Shown here one piece after another: positions 1 through 10,057 of a stretch of DNA of 64,000 nucleotides. Positions within the stretch are counted from its first letter, which is position 1. Each line of letters begins with the position of its first letter. The notes beneath the pieces were generated by a model, which worked only from the letters and a program-made list of their open reading frames with translations, was not told the DNA's origin and searched no databases. The translations under genes and the position numbers were made by a program. This DNA comes from Glaciecola sp. (lineage in GTDB: Bacteria; Pseudomonadota; Gammaproteobacteria; Enterobacterales; Alteromonadaceae). The stretch lies in contig JAQWNF010000024.1 of NCBI GenBank assembly GCA_029246415.1, positions 40,480-104,479 of the forward strand, given 5' to 3'.

Positions 1-1
1 C

Positions 2-367
2 GAATCAGCATTTCGCCCGCAGCAACGAATAAAGGTCGCGACTCCACAGATCTCAGGTGGCGTTAATGAAAATCAAATCAATGAACCATTACCAGCGACC
101 CAATTTGCGCCCAGTGATACAAATAGTATGCATCAGCCGTTGACATCCACTAGCCAACCGGCTCACAATAGCGCTTCAATGGTGTTCCCTTTAGATTTAA
201 AAGCCCGTTCTCAGGCATTTGAAATTGATATGATCAAACAAGCTTTAAAAGACAGTCAATACAACCAAAAGAAAACCGCTGAAAAGTTATCATTAACCTA
301 TCACCAACTGCGTGGGTATTTAAAAAAATACAGCCTGTTAGATGAAGGCCAAGAGAGTCATTCATGA
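2..367 (+). CDS. pspF: PspF, sigma-54 enhancer-binding activator, C-terminal part only
   Basis: The reading frame is open from base 2 to a TGA at 365-367, so the gene starts before the window and only about 120 C-terminal residues are present. The end is a Fis-type helix-turn-helix: acidic and hydrophobic helices, then the motif TAEKLSLTYHQLRGYLKKY, which is diagnostic of the PspF C-terminus. PspF activates phage-shock genes with sigma-54 RNA polymerase. The AAA+ ATPase domain with the GAFTGA loop is off the left edge. The stop overlaps the sapA start (ATGA, 364-367). pspF next to sapABCDF is the usual enterobacterial order, which supports the call. Confidence 0.85.
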   Translation, partial: ESAFRPQQRIKVATPQISGGVNENQINEPLPATQFAPSDTNSMHQPLTSTSQPAHNSASMVFPLDLKARSQAFEIDMIKQALKDSQYNQKKTAEKLSLTYHQLRGYLKKYSLLDEGQESHS

Positions 368-2040
368 GCGTATTGCTTGATCGGCTTACCAGTGTTTATC
401 CACCTTTAGCTTTGCTGCTATCAGCACTGCTAATGCTTAGCCTAGGTGGATGCACCGATGCAAAAATCGACTCGAGTATATCTGGCAAAGCCCCTGCAGG
501 TGTTATTTATTGCTCTGAGAGTAATCCAAGTTATTTTAATCCTCAACTCGACACATCTTCGACAACCGCAGATGTCAGTGCCCATCAAATCTATAGTCGT
601 TTATTAGAATTTGACCCTAATACGGGACGCATTCAACCTGGATTAGCTAGCAGCTGGCTCGTTTCTGATGATGGCCTAACCTATACCTTTCAGCTACGCC
701 GTAATGTAAAATTTCACAACACGAATTATTTTACGCCTACGCGTAATTTTAACGCTGATGATGTTATTTTCAGTTTTCAACGTTGGTTAGATGACGCTCA
801 TCCTTATCACGATGTAAATAATGCAACCTATCCCTATTTTTCCAGCCTTAATTTATCCAAAACTATCGCCAGCATTGACCGCATCAATGGCTACCGCATT
901 GAAATTAAGTTATTTGAACGTGATTCTTCATTCTTAGCTAACTTAGCGACGGATTTTGCGGTGATTTTATCCCAGCAATATGGCGAATATTTACTGGTCA
1001 ATCAACAACCTGAAAACATTGATTTTTACCCTATAGGTACCGGCCCGTTCAGATTTGACGAATATCGTAAAAACCAATTTATCCGTTTGCTACCGCATTT
1101 AGAATATTGGAAAGATGTGGATTTGGCCGATCAACTGATTTATGACATTACTCCTTCAAGCTCAATTCGCTTTGCGAAACTACGCACGGGCGAATGTGAC
1201 AGTATTGCTTATCCTTCTCAAGCTGAAATCACAATTATGCAAGCAGATCCCAATATTGTGGTGCAAGAAGCGCCAGGTCTCAATGTTGGATTTTGGGCAT
1301 TTAATACTGCCAAAGCGCCGTTTGATCGAGCCGATGTACGCCGTGGATTAGCCTTGGCAATTGATAAAAACTCCATTCTCGATGCAGTGTATTTCAATTC
1401 AGCTTCCCGTGCGCGCTCACTGATCCCACCATCGTCATGGGCATACAACACTGACATCAAAGAAATTAATTACAACCCAATGCGAGCCCGTGAACTGTTA
1501 GATAAGGCAGGGATCCCGAAAGGGTTTAGAATGACTATTTGGGCTATGCCAGTGGTGCGCGCATATAACCCCGATGCCGAACGTATGGCGCAGTTAATCA
1601 AAAGCTATCTTGCTGCAGTCGATATTGATGCCACGATTGTGACTTATGATTGGAACACCTTCCGTGACAAACTTAGCCAAGGCGAACATGATAGTGTGCT
1701 GATCGGCTGGTCAGCTGACAATGGCGATCCCGATAACTTCTATCGCCCATTGCTGAGCTGTGACGCCATTCCATCAGGCACCAATCGAGCGATGTGGTGT
1801 AACCCTGAATTTGATGCACTCGTTAACTCCGCGATTAAAATATCTGACGAAGATAAACGTGCTATTTTGTATGCCAAAGCAAACAATATGATCGCCCAAG
1901 AAATGCCGTTATTGCCCATCGCCCATGCTAATCGTTATCAAGTGAAAAATGCAGCGTTACAAGGTTTGACGATCAATCCTTATGGTAGTATCCGCTTTGA
2001 AGGTGTCATCAAAACCTTGCCTGAGGTACAGCGACCATGA
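364..2040 (+). CDS. sapA: SapA, peptide ABC transporter substrate-binding lipoprotein
   Basis: A 558-residue family 5 extracellular solute-binding protein that binds peptides in the periplasm and hands them to the SapBC channel. The N-terminus has a hydrophobic segment and the lipobox LGGC (lipidated Cys30), so the product should be a lipoprotein, although many SapA proteins are soluble. Typical family segments follow, such as YSRLLEFDP near residue 78, GTGPFRFDEY near 226 and the C-terminal ALPIAH-like MPLLPIAH near 520. It starts the sap operon by ATGA overlap with pspF and overlaps sapB in the same way. In enterobacteria Sap is linked to antimicrobial-peptide resistance and putrescine export; the substrate here is unknown. 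Confidence 0.9.
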   Translation: MSVLLDRLTSVYPPLALLLSALLMLSLGGCTDAKIDSSISGKAPAGVIYCSESNPSYFNPQLDTSSTTADVSAHQIYSRLLEFDPNTGRIQPGLASSWLVSDDGLTYTFQLRRNVKFHNTNYFTPTRNFNADDVIFSFQRWLDDAHPYHDVNNATYPYFSSLNLSKTIASIDRINGYRIEIKLFERDSSFLANLATDFAVILSQQYGEYLLVNQQPENIDFYPIGTGPFRFDEYRKNQFIRLLPHLEYWKDVDLADQLIYDITPSSSIRFAKLRTGECDSIAYPSQAEITIMQADPNIVVQEAPGLNVGFWAFNTAKAPFDRADVRRGLALAIDKNSILDAVYFNSASRARSLIPPSSWAYNTDIKEINYNPMRARELLDKAGIPKGFRMTIWAMPVVRAYNPDAERMAQLIKSYLAAVDIDATIVTYDWNTFRDKLSQGEHDSVLIGWSADNGDPDNFYRPLLSCDAIPSGTNRAMWCNPEFDALVNSAIKISDEDKRAILYAKANNMIAQEMPLLPIAHANRYQVKNAALQGLTINPYGSIRFEGVIKTLPEVQRP

Positions 2041-3059
2041 TCACGACGTTAATCCGCTATTTCAATCTAACGTTTTTAACTTTACTAATACTGGTGATGT
2101 TATCGTTTGGGTTGGCGTATTTTTTTCCAGGTGATCCGCTTACTAATTTGCTGGGAACCGATATTTTACCAAGCCAGCCCATCTTAATGCTGACGAGTCA
2201 ACAAACCAATATTTTCATGCAGTTTTGGTACTACGTGCAAGCATTACTCGCAGGTGAATGGGGCGTCAGTTTTGCTACAGGTAAACCCTTATATCAAGAT
2301 ATTATGCGCTTGTTGCCGGCAACATTAGAATTAAGCGTGTATGCGGTAACGGTCGCGTTATTATTTGGCATCCCATTAGGATTTTTGGCTGGTATGAATT
2401 ACCACAAAAAAATCGATAACATCTTCATGTCTTCTAGCATGATCATGTATTCATTCCCTGTATTTTGGCTAGCATTATTACTGATTCTATTGATCAGCTT
2501 ACAAGCACAATGGTTACCTATGTCTGGGCGCTTAAGTTTGTTGTTTAATGTGCCTCACTACAGTGGGTTTATCTTAGTGGATATTTTGGTATCCGATATT
2601 GAAAACAAGCGCTTTGCATTTAACAATGCGTTACAACATCTAATTTTGCCGACTTTATCGGTCGCATTTATCGCATTTGCGGTATTCTTACGCACCACAA
2701 GACGAGCTGTAGCTGATGTATACCAGGCTCAATATATTAAATCTGCGCAAACGCGCGGGTTACCTGCAACCACGATATTCTTTCGCCATGTGCTGCGCAA
2801 TGCATTGTTGCCGGTATTGCCGATCCTCGCAGTACAAATTTCAACATTAGTCACTAATGTCATGATAGTAGAAACTATTTTTTCTTGGCCAGGTATAGGC
2901 GATTGGTTAATCCAAGCAATTTATGAGCGCGATTACCCCGCAATCCGCACCGGTATGCTATTAGTGTCGGTGGTGGTCGTGATTATTACCATGAGTTTAG
3001 AATGTATCAGTCAATTGATTGATCCCACCCGAGATAGGTTTGCTTATGCTCGACGCTAA
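2037..3059 (+). CDS. sapB: SapB, peptide ABC transporter permease
   Basis: A 340-residue inner-membrane permease of the DppB/OppB family. It has an N-terminal membrane helix, a periplasmic loop and about five more helices. The EAA-type cytoplasmic loop that docks on the ATPases is visible near residue 240 (KSAQTRGLPATTIFFRHVLRN). The start codon overlaps the sapA stop (ATGA, 2037-2040) and the end overlaps sapC by 14 bp, so translation is coupled throughout. It should pair with SapC to form the channel. Confidence 0.92.
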   Translation: MITTLIRYFNLTFLTLLILVMLSFGLAYFFPGDPLTNLLGTDILPSQPILMLTSQQTNIFMQFWYYVQALLAGEWGVSFATGKPLYQDIMRLLPATLELSVYAVTVALLFGIPLGFLAGMNYHKKIDNIFMSSSMIMYSFPVFWLALLLILLISLQAQWLPMSGRLSLLFNVPHYSGFILVDILVSDIENKRFAFNNALQHLILPTLSVAFIAFAVFLRTTRRAVADVYQAQYIKSAQTRGLPATTIFFRHVLRNALLPVLPILAVQISTLVTNVMIVETIFSWPGIGDWLIQAIYERDYPAIRTGMLLVSVVVVIITMSLECISQLIDPTRDRFAYARR

Positions 3060-3939
3060 TTTGTACGAAGAAGAACTCCACCCGACGCCACTAGGCGCAA
3101 CGTGGCGCGAATTCAAACAGCGCCATGTCGCAGTATTTGGGTTAGTGATACTAACCGTGTTTATTGTGGTGGCGATTGCTGGCCCTTTGCTCAGCCCTTA
3201 CGCGCCAACCACGCAACATACCAATGCCCTGTTGATCCCACCTGCTTGGAATGACAATGGAAGTATTTTACATATATTGGGTACCGATGCGCTCGGTCGA
3301 GATATGCTTACGCGATTATTTTATGGTACACAAGTGACGCTTTTTTCCAGTATTGCAACCGTATTTATCGCTCTGAGCTTAGGTGTTGCAATGGGTGTTG
3401 TAGCAGGCATGTCAAAGGGGTTACGCTCAAGCTTTATCAATCATGTGTTAGATATTTTAATGCTGACACCGACATTGTTAATTGCGATTATTATTGTGGC
3501 AATTTTGGGTACCGGGTTAACCAATGCCATGCTAGCGATTGGTTTGGCATTAGTGCCGCGGTTTGTGCATATGACACGCGATTTTGTTCGCGAAGAAATG
3601 AATAAAGATTACATCAAAACCGCACGATTAGATGGGGCGAATTTAACCCAAGTGTTTTTATTCAACATCCTACCGAATATGGTTGAGCTGTTAATTGTAC
3701 AAGGGACACTAGCAATCTCAGTGGCAATCTTGGATATATCCGCGCTTGGATTTTTAAACCTTGGTGCGCAAACATTAATGCCAGAACTTGGCGTGATGAT
3801 AGCTGATGGTTTATCTACAGTGTACATCGCACCTTGGAACATATTATTACCTGGGTTATCAATATTTTTAATGGTGCTTTCGATTAATATTGTCGGTGAT
3901 GGATTGCGCTCAGCATTACGCAACAGGTTGACGCACTGA
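3046..3939 (+). CDS. sapC: SapC, peptide ABC transporter permease
   Basis: A 297-residue DppC/OppC-type permease with an N-terminal OppC leader (TWREFKQRH then a long helix), the family segment LGTDALGRDMLTRLFYG near residue 80, and an EAA loop (KTARLDGANLTQVFLFNILPN) near 190. The frame extends upstream to a TTG at 3019. I prefer ATG 3046 because a GATAGG-like ribosome site sits 8 bases upstream and the resulting N-terminus matches known SapC proteins in length. It shares one base with sapD (TGATG). Confidence 0.9.
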   Translation: MLDANLYEEELHPTPLGATWREFKQRHVAVFGLVILTVFIVVAIAGPLLSPYAPTTQHTNALLIPPAWNDNGSILHILGTDALGRDMLTRLFYGTQVTLFSSIATVFIALSLGVAMGVVAGMSKGLRSSFINHVLDILMLTPTLLIAIIIVAILGTGLTNAMLAIGLALVPRFVHMTRDFVREEMNKDYIKTARLDGANLTQVFLFNILPNMVELLIVQGTLAISVAILDISALGFLNLGAQTLMPELGVMIADGLSTVYIAPWNILLPGLSIFLMVLSINIVGDGLRSALRNRLTH

Positions 3940-4934
3940 TGATTATTTTGGATATCAAAAATCTCACCCTAGAAATTGAAAGTAATGGGGTATTGATTAA
4001 GGCATTGGATAAGGTCAGCTTGACCATCCAAGAAAATGAAATTCGCGCTTTGGTTGGCGAGTCTGGCTCAGGCAAGAGCTTGATTGTTCGCGCCATCTCA
4101 GGCGCCCTACCGCCACAATGGATAGTCACAGCGGATCGCTTAACATGGCGAGGCCAAAACCTAGTCAAAATGACCCGCGCGCAACGACAAGCCATTATGC
4201 GACGTGACATTGCGGTGATATTCCAAGATCCTATGGCAGCACTTGATCCTTCGGCGAAACTAAAAGACCAAATGCTAGAAAGCGTACCCAGTGAGTTTAT
4301 TGAAGGTCGTTACTCTTGGCAACGATACGCGTCAAGGCTGAGTATTTCCCATAAAATACTGCACAAAGTCGGTATTCAAAACATCGAAGCCTGTATTAAT
4401 AAATATCCGCATGAGCTCTCAGCTGATATTTGCCAAAAATTTATGATTGCGATGGCATTAGTCTCGCAGCCAACATTATTAATTGCAGATGATCCCACAC
4501 GAGGGATGGAGACCAATACCAAGAAACAAATCCTCGCGTTGTTTACCCGATTAAACAAAACCCGCAACTTGAGCATTTTGTTTGTGAGTCACGATTTATT
4601 GGCGATTTCTGCTATGGCACATTCAATGACGGTTTTATATTGTGGGCAAACAGTCGAATCGGGAAAAATGAAAGCAATGCGCCGCCGTCCATTACACCCT
4701 TACACTAAAGCATTAATGGATAGTGCGCCCAGCTTTAGCCCTGACTTGAAACCTAAATCGATGTTAGTGGCACTGGATGGCACCATCCCAACCCTACAGC
4801 ATTTACCTATTGGCTGTCGCTTAGGCCCTCGTTGCCCTCGTGCTGCCAAAGAATGTGTGCAAATGCCAATCGAGCGCTCGATAAACCAACACACCTATCG
4901 TTGCCATTACCCCATGCATGTGGAGTCAGTATGA
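3939..4934 (+). CDS. sapD: SapD, peptide ABC transporter ATP-binding protein
   Basis: A 331-residue ATPase. Walker A is GESGSGKS at 40-47 and the Q-loop is intact (FQDP). The signature is weak (ELSADICQK in place of LSGGQ), as is usual for SapD. The Walker B region reads LLIADDP: residue 185 is Asp where the catalytic Glu is expected. The H-loop is SHDLL. The C-terminal oligopeptide-transporter extension contains the cysteine-rich PIGCRLGPRCPRA motif. The start shares one base with the sapC stop and the end overlaps sapF by ATGA. It should form the ATPase heterodimer with SapF. Confidence 0.92.
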   Translation: MIILDIKNLTLEIESNGVLIKALDKVSLTIQENEIRALVGESGSGKSLIVRAISGALPPQWIVTADRLTWRGQNLVKMTRAQRQAIMRRDIAVIFQDPMAALDPSAKLKDQMLESVPSEFIEGRYSWQRYASRLSISHKILHKVGIQNIEACINKYPHELSADICQKFMIAMALVSQPTLLIADDPTRGMETNTKKQILALFTRLNKTRNLSILFVSHDLLAISAMAHSMTVLYCGQTVESGKMKAMRRRPLHPYTKALMDSAPSFSPDLKPKSMLVALDGTIPTLQHLPIGCRLGPRCPRAAKECVQMPIERSINQHTYRCHYPMHVESV

Positions 4935-5710
4935 CGCCGTTATTAAGTATTCAACAACTGACCTATAACCCACCTAAACGTTGGGAGTTTTTGAGTCCTC
5001 GGTCTGAGTTTGTATTAGGTCCAGTTGACTTACATGTACACGAAAGTGAGACGCTAGCGATTATCGGTAGTAATGACTCAGGTAAATCCCTATTGGCTAA
5101 ACTCATTGCCGGGGCGGTCAAACCTACCTCAGGTGAGATACTCCTCAATGGCCAACCGATAGGTACACATCAATCTAAAGCCCGTGCTAATAATATCCGT
5201 ATGGTGTTTCGTCATTCTGCCGAATCATTAAATCCTGGTATTTCAATTGGTTCGATGCTGGATGAGCCACTGCGCTTAAACACCCAGTTGAGCCCTGCGA
5301 TGCGCTTAGAAAAGGTGATGCAAACATTATCTTTGGTGGGGTTGATGCCTGATTATTATTATTTTTATAAACACATGCTCTCGGATGGCCAGCAGCAGCG
5401 TGTAGCGTTGGCTAGAGCGTTGATCCTTGATCCACAAGTGATAGTCGCCGATGAGCCTTTTGCCGCCTTAGATCCATCTGTACGCTCACAGACCGTAAAT
5501 CTATTACTCAAGCTCCAAGCTGAACTGGGTTTGGCGTTTATCTTTATTTCACACAACTTGGGCATCGTCAGACACATGGCAGATCGCACTATTGTGATGA
5601 GTAATGGTCAGATTGTTGAGAGTAACCTCACCCAAACACTCTTTACCGCCCCTGAGCATCCAAGTGCACAAAAGCTAATACATGCGCATAACTCGATGTT
5701 GAAGTTGTGA
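4931..5710 (+). CDS. sapF: SapF, peptide ABC transporter ATP-binding protein
   Basis: A 259-residue ATPase partner of SapD. The frame is open further upstream, but ATG 4931 overlaps the sapD stop (ATGA) and gives the usual SapF N-terminus. Walker A is GSNDSGKS, the signature is LSDGQQQR instead of LSGGQ, Walker B is intact (VIVADEP) and the H-loop is ISHN. The Q-loop is unusual: the usual FQDP reads FRHS, with Arg94 in place of Gln. It is the last gene of the operon and is followed by an inverted repeat. Confidence 0.92.
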   Translation: MTPLLSIQQLTYNPPKRWEFLSPRSEFVLGPVDLHVHESETLAIIGSNDSGKSLLAKLIAGAVKPTSGEILLNGQPIGTHQSKARANNIRMVFRHSAESLNPGISIGSMLDEPLRLNTQLSPAMRLEKVMQTLSLVGLMPDYYYFYKHMLSDGQQQRVALARALILDPQVIVADEPFAALDPSVRSQTVNLLLKLQAELGLAFIFISHNLGIVRHMADRTIVMSNGQIVESNLTQTLFTAPEHPSAQKLIHAHNSMLKL

Positions 5711-5745
5711 TAATACTTCATTACTGAGCGGAATGACGTTGTAAC

Positions 5746-5781
5746 AATAAACACCTAACAAAATTTCGTCAGGTGTTTATT
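5746..5781. terminator. Inverted repeat between sapF and oadB
   Basis: A perfect 11-bp stem (AATAAACACCT at 5746-5756 paired with AGGTGTTTATT at 5771-5781) and a 14-base loop lie between the converging sapF and oadB genes. There is no long T run on either side, so termination is inferred from the position and the A/T-rich stem base. It could serve both strands. Confidence 0.5.
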
Positions 5782-5797
5782 AGAGTAATAGAAGGGT

Positions 5798-6928
5798 TTA
5801 ACCAACTAACGCCAGTAAGATACCCGCAGCAACAGCCGATCCAAGTACACCCGCCACGTTTGGACCCATAGCGTGCATTAACAAGAAGTTATGCGGATTA
5901 GCTTCAAGACCAACCTTATTGACCACTCGCGCAGCCATAGGGACTGCTGAGACCCCTGCCGCACCAATTAATGGGTTGATAGGTTCTTTACTGAACTTAC
6001 CTAAGATTTTAGCCATGATTACACCAGCAGCGGTACCAATTGAGAACGCTACGGCGCCTAAACCTAAGATACCTAAAGTTTCAACGGTTAAAAACGCTTC
6101 TGAAGATAGTTTAGAGCCGACGGCTAAGCCTAAGAAGATCGTGACGATATTAATCAGTTCGTTTTGAGCAGTGTTACTCAAACGGTCGACCACACCTGAT
6201 TCTTTCATCAAGTTACCTAAGCAGAACATACCGACTAATGGCGTTGCACTTGGCAATACCAAAATAGTCAAAAACAATACCGCTAATGGAAAAATGATTT
6301 TTTCACGTTTAGAGACGACACGTAATTGGTTCATTTTGATTTCGCGCTCTTCAGGCGTCGTCAATGCTTTCATAATCGGTGGCTGGATAATCGGTACTAG
6401 CGCCATATATGAATAAGCAGCAACAGCTATCGCCCCTAACAGCTCAGGTGCTAGCTTAGATGCTAAGAAAATCGCAGTCGGGCCATCTGCCCCGCCGATA
6501 ATCGCAATCGCAGCCGCGTCTTGTAAACTAAACTCAAAGCCCGGTACGGCATTTAACGCAATCGCACCAAACAACGTAGCAAAAATACCAAATTGCGCAG
6601 CAGCACCCAATAACAAGGTACGAGGGTTAGCAATCAGTGCGCCAAAATCGGTCATTGCGCCTACCCCCATGAAGATCAATAACGGAAATATCCCAGTATC
6701 AACCCCAACATAGTAGATGTAATGCAACAAGCCGCCGACTTCGCTAAAGCCAGCTAATGGAATGTTAGTTAACAATGCACCAAAGCCAATTGGTAAAAGC
6801 AATAATGGCTCAAACTTTTTAACAATAGCTAAATACAGTAGACCAAAGCCTACCAACATCATGATTATTTGCCCCATTTCAAAATGAGGTATGGCAGTTG
6901 ATTGCCATAAGATTTGCAGTTTTTCCAT
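5798..6928 (-). CDS. oadB: Oxaloacetate decarboxylase beta subunit (sodium pump membrane subunit)
   Basis: A 376-residue protein, almost entirely hydrophobic, of the Na+-transporting carboxylic acid decarboxylase beta family. It takes the carboxyl group from carboxybiotin on OadA, releases CO2 and exports Na+. The family segment [10 protein letters not shown] is near residue 145 and the conserved C-terminal [15 protein letters not shown] near 353, as in OadB and GcdB. It lies 4 bp downstream of oadA in an oadG-oadA-oadB order. The complex supplies a sodium gradient, which fits the sodium-type flagellar motor genes near 35 kb. Confidence 0.93.
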   Translation of the reverse strand: MEKLQILWQSTAIPHFEMGQIIMMLVGFGLLYLAIVKKFEPLLLLPIGFGALLTNIPLAGFSEVGGLLHYIYYVGVDTGIFPLLIFMGVGAMTDFGALIANPRTLLLGAAAQFGIFATLFGAIALNAVPGFEFSLQDAAAIAIIGGADGPTAIFLASKLAPELLGAIAVAAYSYMALVPIIQPPIMKALTTPEEREIKMNQLRVVSKREKIIFPLAVLFLTILVLPSATPLVGMFCLGNLMKESGVVDRLSNTAQNELINIVTIFLGLAVGSKLSSEAFLTVETLGILGLGAVAFSIGTAAGVIMAKILGKFSKEPINPLIGAAGVSAVPMAARVVNKVGLEANPHNFLLMHAMGPNVAGVLGSAVAAGILLALVG

Positions 6929-6932
6929 GATG

Positions 6933-8729
6933 TTATCCTAGAGTAATGAGGGCTTGACCTGCTTGCACGGCATCCCCTTCACCCACTTCAATAGCGCTGA
7001 TCACACCGCTGTATTGAGAGCGTACTTCGGTTTCCATCTTCATCGCTTCCATGATCATGACAACATCACCGTCATTAACTTGGTCACCCACACGCACTAG
7101 TAACTTAAAGATGTTACCAGAAAGCGGCGCATTGATAGATTCGCTCGCACCACTGCTTGCAGCAGGCGCTGCACTTGTAGCCACACCACCGGCATCAATT
7201 GCCGTAGCGTTAACGGGTTGTGCATCAGTTAATTGACCATCTGGTGCGACAGTAACCGCATACTCAGTACCATTCACACGGACACTGTAATGTTCTTCAC
7301 CGGTGGCTGCTTGAACTGTGCCTGCTGGCGTTTCAACCGGTGCAACAGGTGCTGGCTCAAATGCGTCTGGATTGGTGCGATTTTTAATGAATTTGAAACC
7401 AACTTGTGGGAATAACGCGTACGTTAATACATCATCGACTTTTTGTTCCGCTAACGTGGCATTTTCAGCAGCGACGAGTTCGTCTAATTCTGCTTCTAAT
7501 ACAGCAAGTTCAGGCGCTAATACATCAGCAGGACGACAAGTAATAGGTTTATCATCGCCAAGTACTTTGGCTTGTAACTCGGCATTAACTGGCGCAGCAG
7601 TCGCGCCGTATTCGCCTTTTAAGACACCAGCAGTTTCTTTGGTGATGGACTTATAACGTTCGCCAGTCAAAACATTGATGACCGCCTGAGTACCCACAAT
7701 TTGAGAAGTCGGCGTGACTAATGGGATAAAACCAAGATCTTCGCGTACGCGAGGGATCTCTTTAAGCACTTCATCCATTTTATCGGCTGCGTTTTGCTCG
7801 CGTAATTGGCTTTCCATGTTAGTCAACATGCCACCAGGAACTTGCGCAGTTAAGATACGCGCATCGACACCTTTTAAGGCACCTTCAAACGCTGAGTATT
7901 TTTTACGTACTTCTCTAAAATAAGAAGCAATCGGCTCTAGACCTTCTAAATCTATGCCGGTATCGCGATCGGTACCTTCAACGATTGAAACCATAGTTTC
8001 AGTAGCAGTGTGACCATAAGTCATACTCATACTAGAAATCGCAGTATCTAACATATCAATGCCAGCATCGACTGCCATTTGATAGGTTGCAGTCGATAAA
8101 CCAGTTGTTGCGTGACATTGCATCGCAATAGGCACATTGACGGTTTTCTTTAATTCGGTGATCAGCTCTTTACAATCATACGGCTTTAATAAGCCCGCCA
8201 TATCTTTGATGCAGATTGAGTGAACCCCCATATCTTCAAGGCGTTTAGCCATGTCTAACCACAATCCTAGGTTATGAACAGGGCTAACTGTATAAGAAAT
8301 CGTACCTTGTGCATGTGCACCGACTTCAATCGCAGAATTAATCGCGGTTTCTAAATTACGTACATCGTTCATCGCATCAAAAATACGGAATACGTCGACA
8401 CCATTGGTGTGTGCACGTTCAACGAATTTTGCCACAACATCATCTGCATAATGACGGTAGCCTAATAGATTTTGGCCACGTAACAACATTTGATGCTTGG
8501 TATTAGGCATGGCAGCTTTTAACTGACGGATGCGATCCCACGGATCTTCACCTAAATAACGAATACAACTATCAAAAGTTGCCCCACCCCAAGATTCTAC
8601 GGACCAGTATCCTACTTTATCTAGCTCAGCGGCAATCGGTAACATATCGTCGATACGCATACGCGTAGCTAACAAAGACTGATGGGCATCACGTAAGACT
8701 AGCTCAGTTAACGCTAATGGTTTAGTCAT
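6933..8729 (-). CDS. oadA: Oxaloacetate decarboxylase alpha subunit (biotin carboxyltransferase)
   Basis: A 598-residue soluble subunit. The order is an HMGL-like carboxyltransferase domain (about 1-270), the conserved PYC/OADA domain (about 290-450), a short Ala/Pro linker and a biotinyl domain (about 525-598) with the attachment motif EAMKM (Lys564). Active-site landmarks are LRDAHQS (Asp14) and IKDMAG (Lys175). The expected His-x-His metal pair reads Q204-C-H206, so one ligand is Gln. It converts oxaloacetate to pyruvate by moving the carboxyl group to biotin. It lies between oadG and oadB with short gaps. Confidence 0.93.
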   Translation of the reverse strand: MTKPLALTELVLRDAHQSLLATRMRIDDMLPIAAELDKVGYWSVESWGGATFDSCIRYLGEDPWDRIRQLKAAMPNTKHQMLLRGQNLLGYRHYADDVVAKFVERAHTNGVDVFRIFDAMNDVRNLETAINSAIEVGAHAQGTISYTVSPVHNLGLWLDMAKRLEDMGVHSICIKDMAGLLKPYDCKELITELKKTVNVPIAMQCHATTGLSTATYQMAVDAGIDMLDTAISSMSMTYGHTATETMVSIVEGTDRDTGIDLEGLEPIASYFREVRKKYSAFEGALKGVDARILTAQVPGGMLTNMESQLREQNAADKMDEVLKEIPRVREDLGFIPLVTPTSQIVGTQAVINVLTGERYKSITKETAGVLKGEYGATAAPVNAELQAKVLGDDKPITCRPADVLAPELAVLEAELDELVAAENATLAEQKVDDVLTYALFPQVGFKFIKNRTNPDAFEPAPVAPVETPAGTVQAATGEEHYSVRVNGTEYAVTVAPDGQLTDAQPVNATAIDAGGVATSAAPAASSGASESINAPLSGNIFKLLVRVGDQVNDGDVVMIMEAMKMETEVRSQYSGVISAIEVGEGDAVQAGQALITLG

Positions 8730-8740
8730 GATAGTGGTTC

Positions 8741-9037
8741 CTACTTAGATGGTGGCTGATTGCCCTGCCGATAGGCAGACACAGCGTGAGTGATTGCAGT
8801 AATCACATCTTGTTGATTGGTGACAGCATGATTTGCTGAATGATTTGCTGACGCGGCAGGCGCTCGACGCGGCGTCGCATAAGTGGTTGCAGCAGGCTCA
8901 GGAAAGGCCTCAACAAACTTGGCAATGAGTTTCACACTGACAATCAACACACTTAAAAAAATAAACACGCTAGACATACCGACCACTAAAAGTGAGCCAG
9001 CCTCAAGCAACTGTTCAGATATAGATGGTGTATTCAT
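8741..9037 (-). CDS. oadG: Oxaloacetate decarboxylase gamma subunit
   Basis: A 98-residue single-pass membrane protein (helix about 14-38) with an Ala/Pro-rich cytoplasmic tail. OadG subunits join alpha to beta and carry a metal-binding tail; the tail here has scattered His residues. The frame is open to 9109, but ATG 9037 has a good ribosome site (GGAG, 6 bases upstream) and leaves a normal OadG length, so I use it. It is the first gene of oadGAB. Confidence 0.85.
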   Translation of the reverse strand: MNTPSISEQLLEAGSLLVVGMSSVFIFLSVLIVSVKLIAKFVEAFPEPAATTYATPRRAPAASANHSANHAVTNQQDVITAITHAVSAYRQGNQPPSK

Positions 9038-9387
9038 AATACACTCCACATTATTTTGGTGCGTACTTTGTACCAATCTATGAATAAAAACACAATGTTT
9101 TTTTACCAATTTGCTACTTTTTGATGAGTTTACATTCGCTGAAGAATTGTTATCAAGGTGTAAAAAATCACAACTTAAAAATAAAAAACACTATAAAACA
9201 AACAGATAGAGATTATTAGATATTTCTATAGATAAAACACATAAATGGTAAGACCAATTTACTATTATGCGGAAATTGTGCATAAATAATCACTTTAATT
9301 AGGTAAATATTAGACGATATTTTGTGGAATGCGAGTTTGTTGGGTAATATTGTTGGGTTAAAGCTGGATCTTGGGGAATGGGACACA
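9038..9387. other. Intergenic stretch upstream of oadG, with a possible promoter
   Basis: A/T-rich DNA with no convincing gene. On the minus strand a weak sigma-70-like pair can be read upstream of oadG: TTGATA (9151-9156) and TAAACT (9127-9132) with an 18-base spacer. The rest of the stretch shows nothing I can support. Confidence 0.35.
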
Positions 9388-9416
9388 AAAACGGCGCTCT
9401 AGTTGAGCGCCGTTTT
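9388..9416 (-). terminator. Rho-independent terminator of the fibre gene cluster
   Basis: A perfect 12-bp stem (AAAACGGCGCTC at 9388-9399, GAGCGCCGTTTT at 9405-9416) with a 5-base loop. Read on the minus strand it ends in a run of five T and lies just after the stop of the DUF4402 gene. Confidence 0.88.
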
Positions 9417-9439
9417 CGTATAATTAGGATACTACGAGT

Positions 9440-10057
9440 CTAGTAATCTACTTTTACAGCGTAAGTACCTGAGTATATACCATCAGTATATTCTTTATCT
9501 TTACCAGAAATCGCTAATTGACCACCAACATTAAAGCTAATGACGCCATTTTCGTCAGAAGTAATGGTCCCTACGCCAGAAGTCAAAGTCACATTAGCAG
9601 TTTTACCCACTTCTCTTAATGTAAAAGCACTTAAAGAAAATTCTCCCGCTGCAGTATTGCCATTACTGGCTTTTAACGATACAGCGGTTGTGGGTAAGGT
9701 GATTTTCATACCTGTAAAACTAGCTACATTACTAACATCAAATGTAGCTGGCGTTCCCGCAGTAATTTGGTTCAATGTACCTAAATTTGCATCACCATCA
9801 GCTGAATCAGTTGTACCGTCTGGATTAATGGTAATTGTTGGGTTATAAGTTTCACTACCCGAAGTAGTAACTGGATCAGCTGACGCTTTGACTGCTGTTA
9901 CAACACCAAAACTAAGCTGTGTCGTTTCAACTAAATCAAAAGCATTTTGAACTGTGACACTCGCTGTACCGTTAATTGACTCTTCAGCAAATGTTGGCGC
10001 GCTAATAAGGGTTGTTGTCGCCAATAAAGCGAACATAATTTTATTACGTTTTAACAT
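9440..10057 (-). CDS. DUF4402 domain protein, likely major fibre subunit
   Basis: A 205-residue secreted protein. The signal peptide ends at about residue 24 (TFA-EES). The mature part matches the DUF4402 pattern: TQLSFGVV near 46, a Thr/Ser/Gly-rich middle, VGGQLAIS near 177 and the terminal beta strand YSGTYAVKVDY. DUF4402 proteins are beta-rich and often sit beside PapD-like chaperones and ushers, as here. It is the last gene of the cluster, separated from the chaperone by 222 bp, so it may also have its own promoter. That would suit a highly expressed major subunit, which is inference. Confidence 0.75.
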   Translation of the reverse strand: MLKRNKIMFALLATTTLISAPTFAEESINGTASVTVQNAFDLVETTQLSFGVVTAVKASADPVTTSGSETYNPTITINPDGTTDSADGDANLGTLNQITAGTPATFDVSNVASFTGMKITLPTTAVSLKASNGNTAAGEFSLSAFTLREVGKTANVTLTSGVGTITSDENGVISFNVGGQLAISGKDKEYTDGIYSGTYAVKVDY

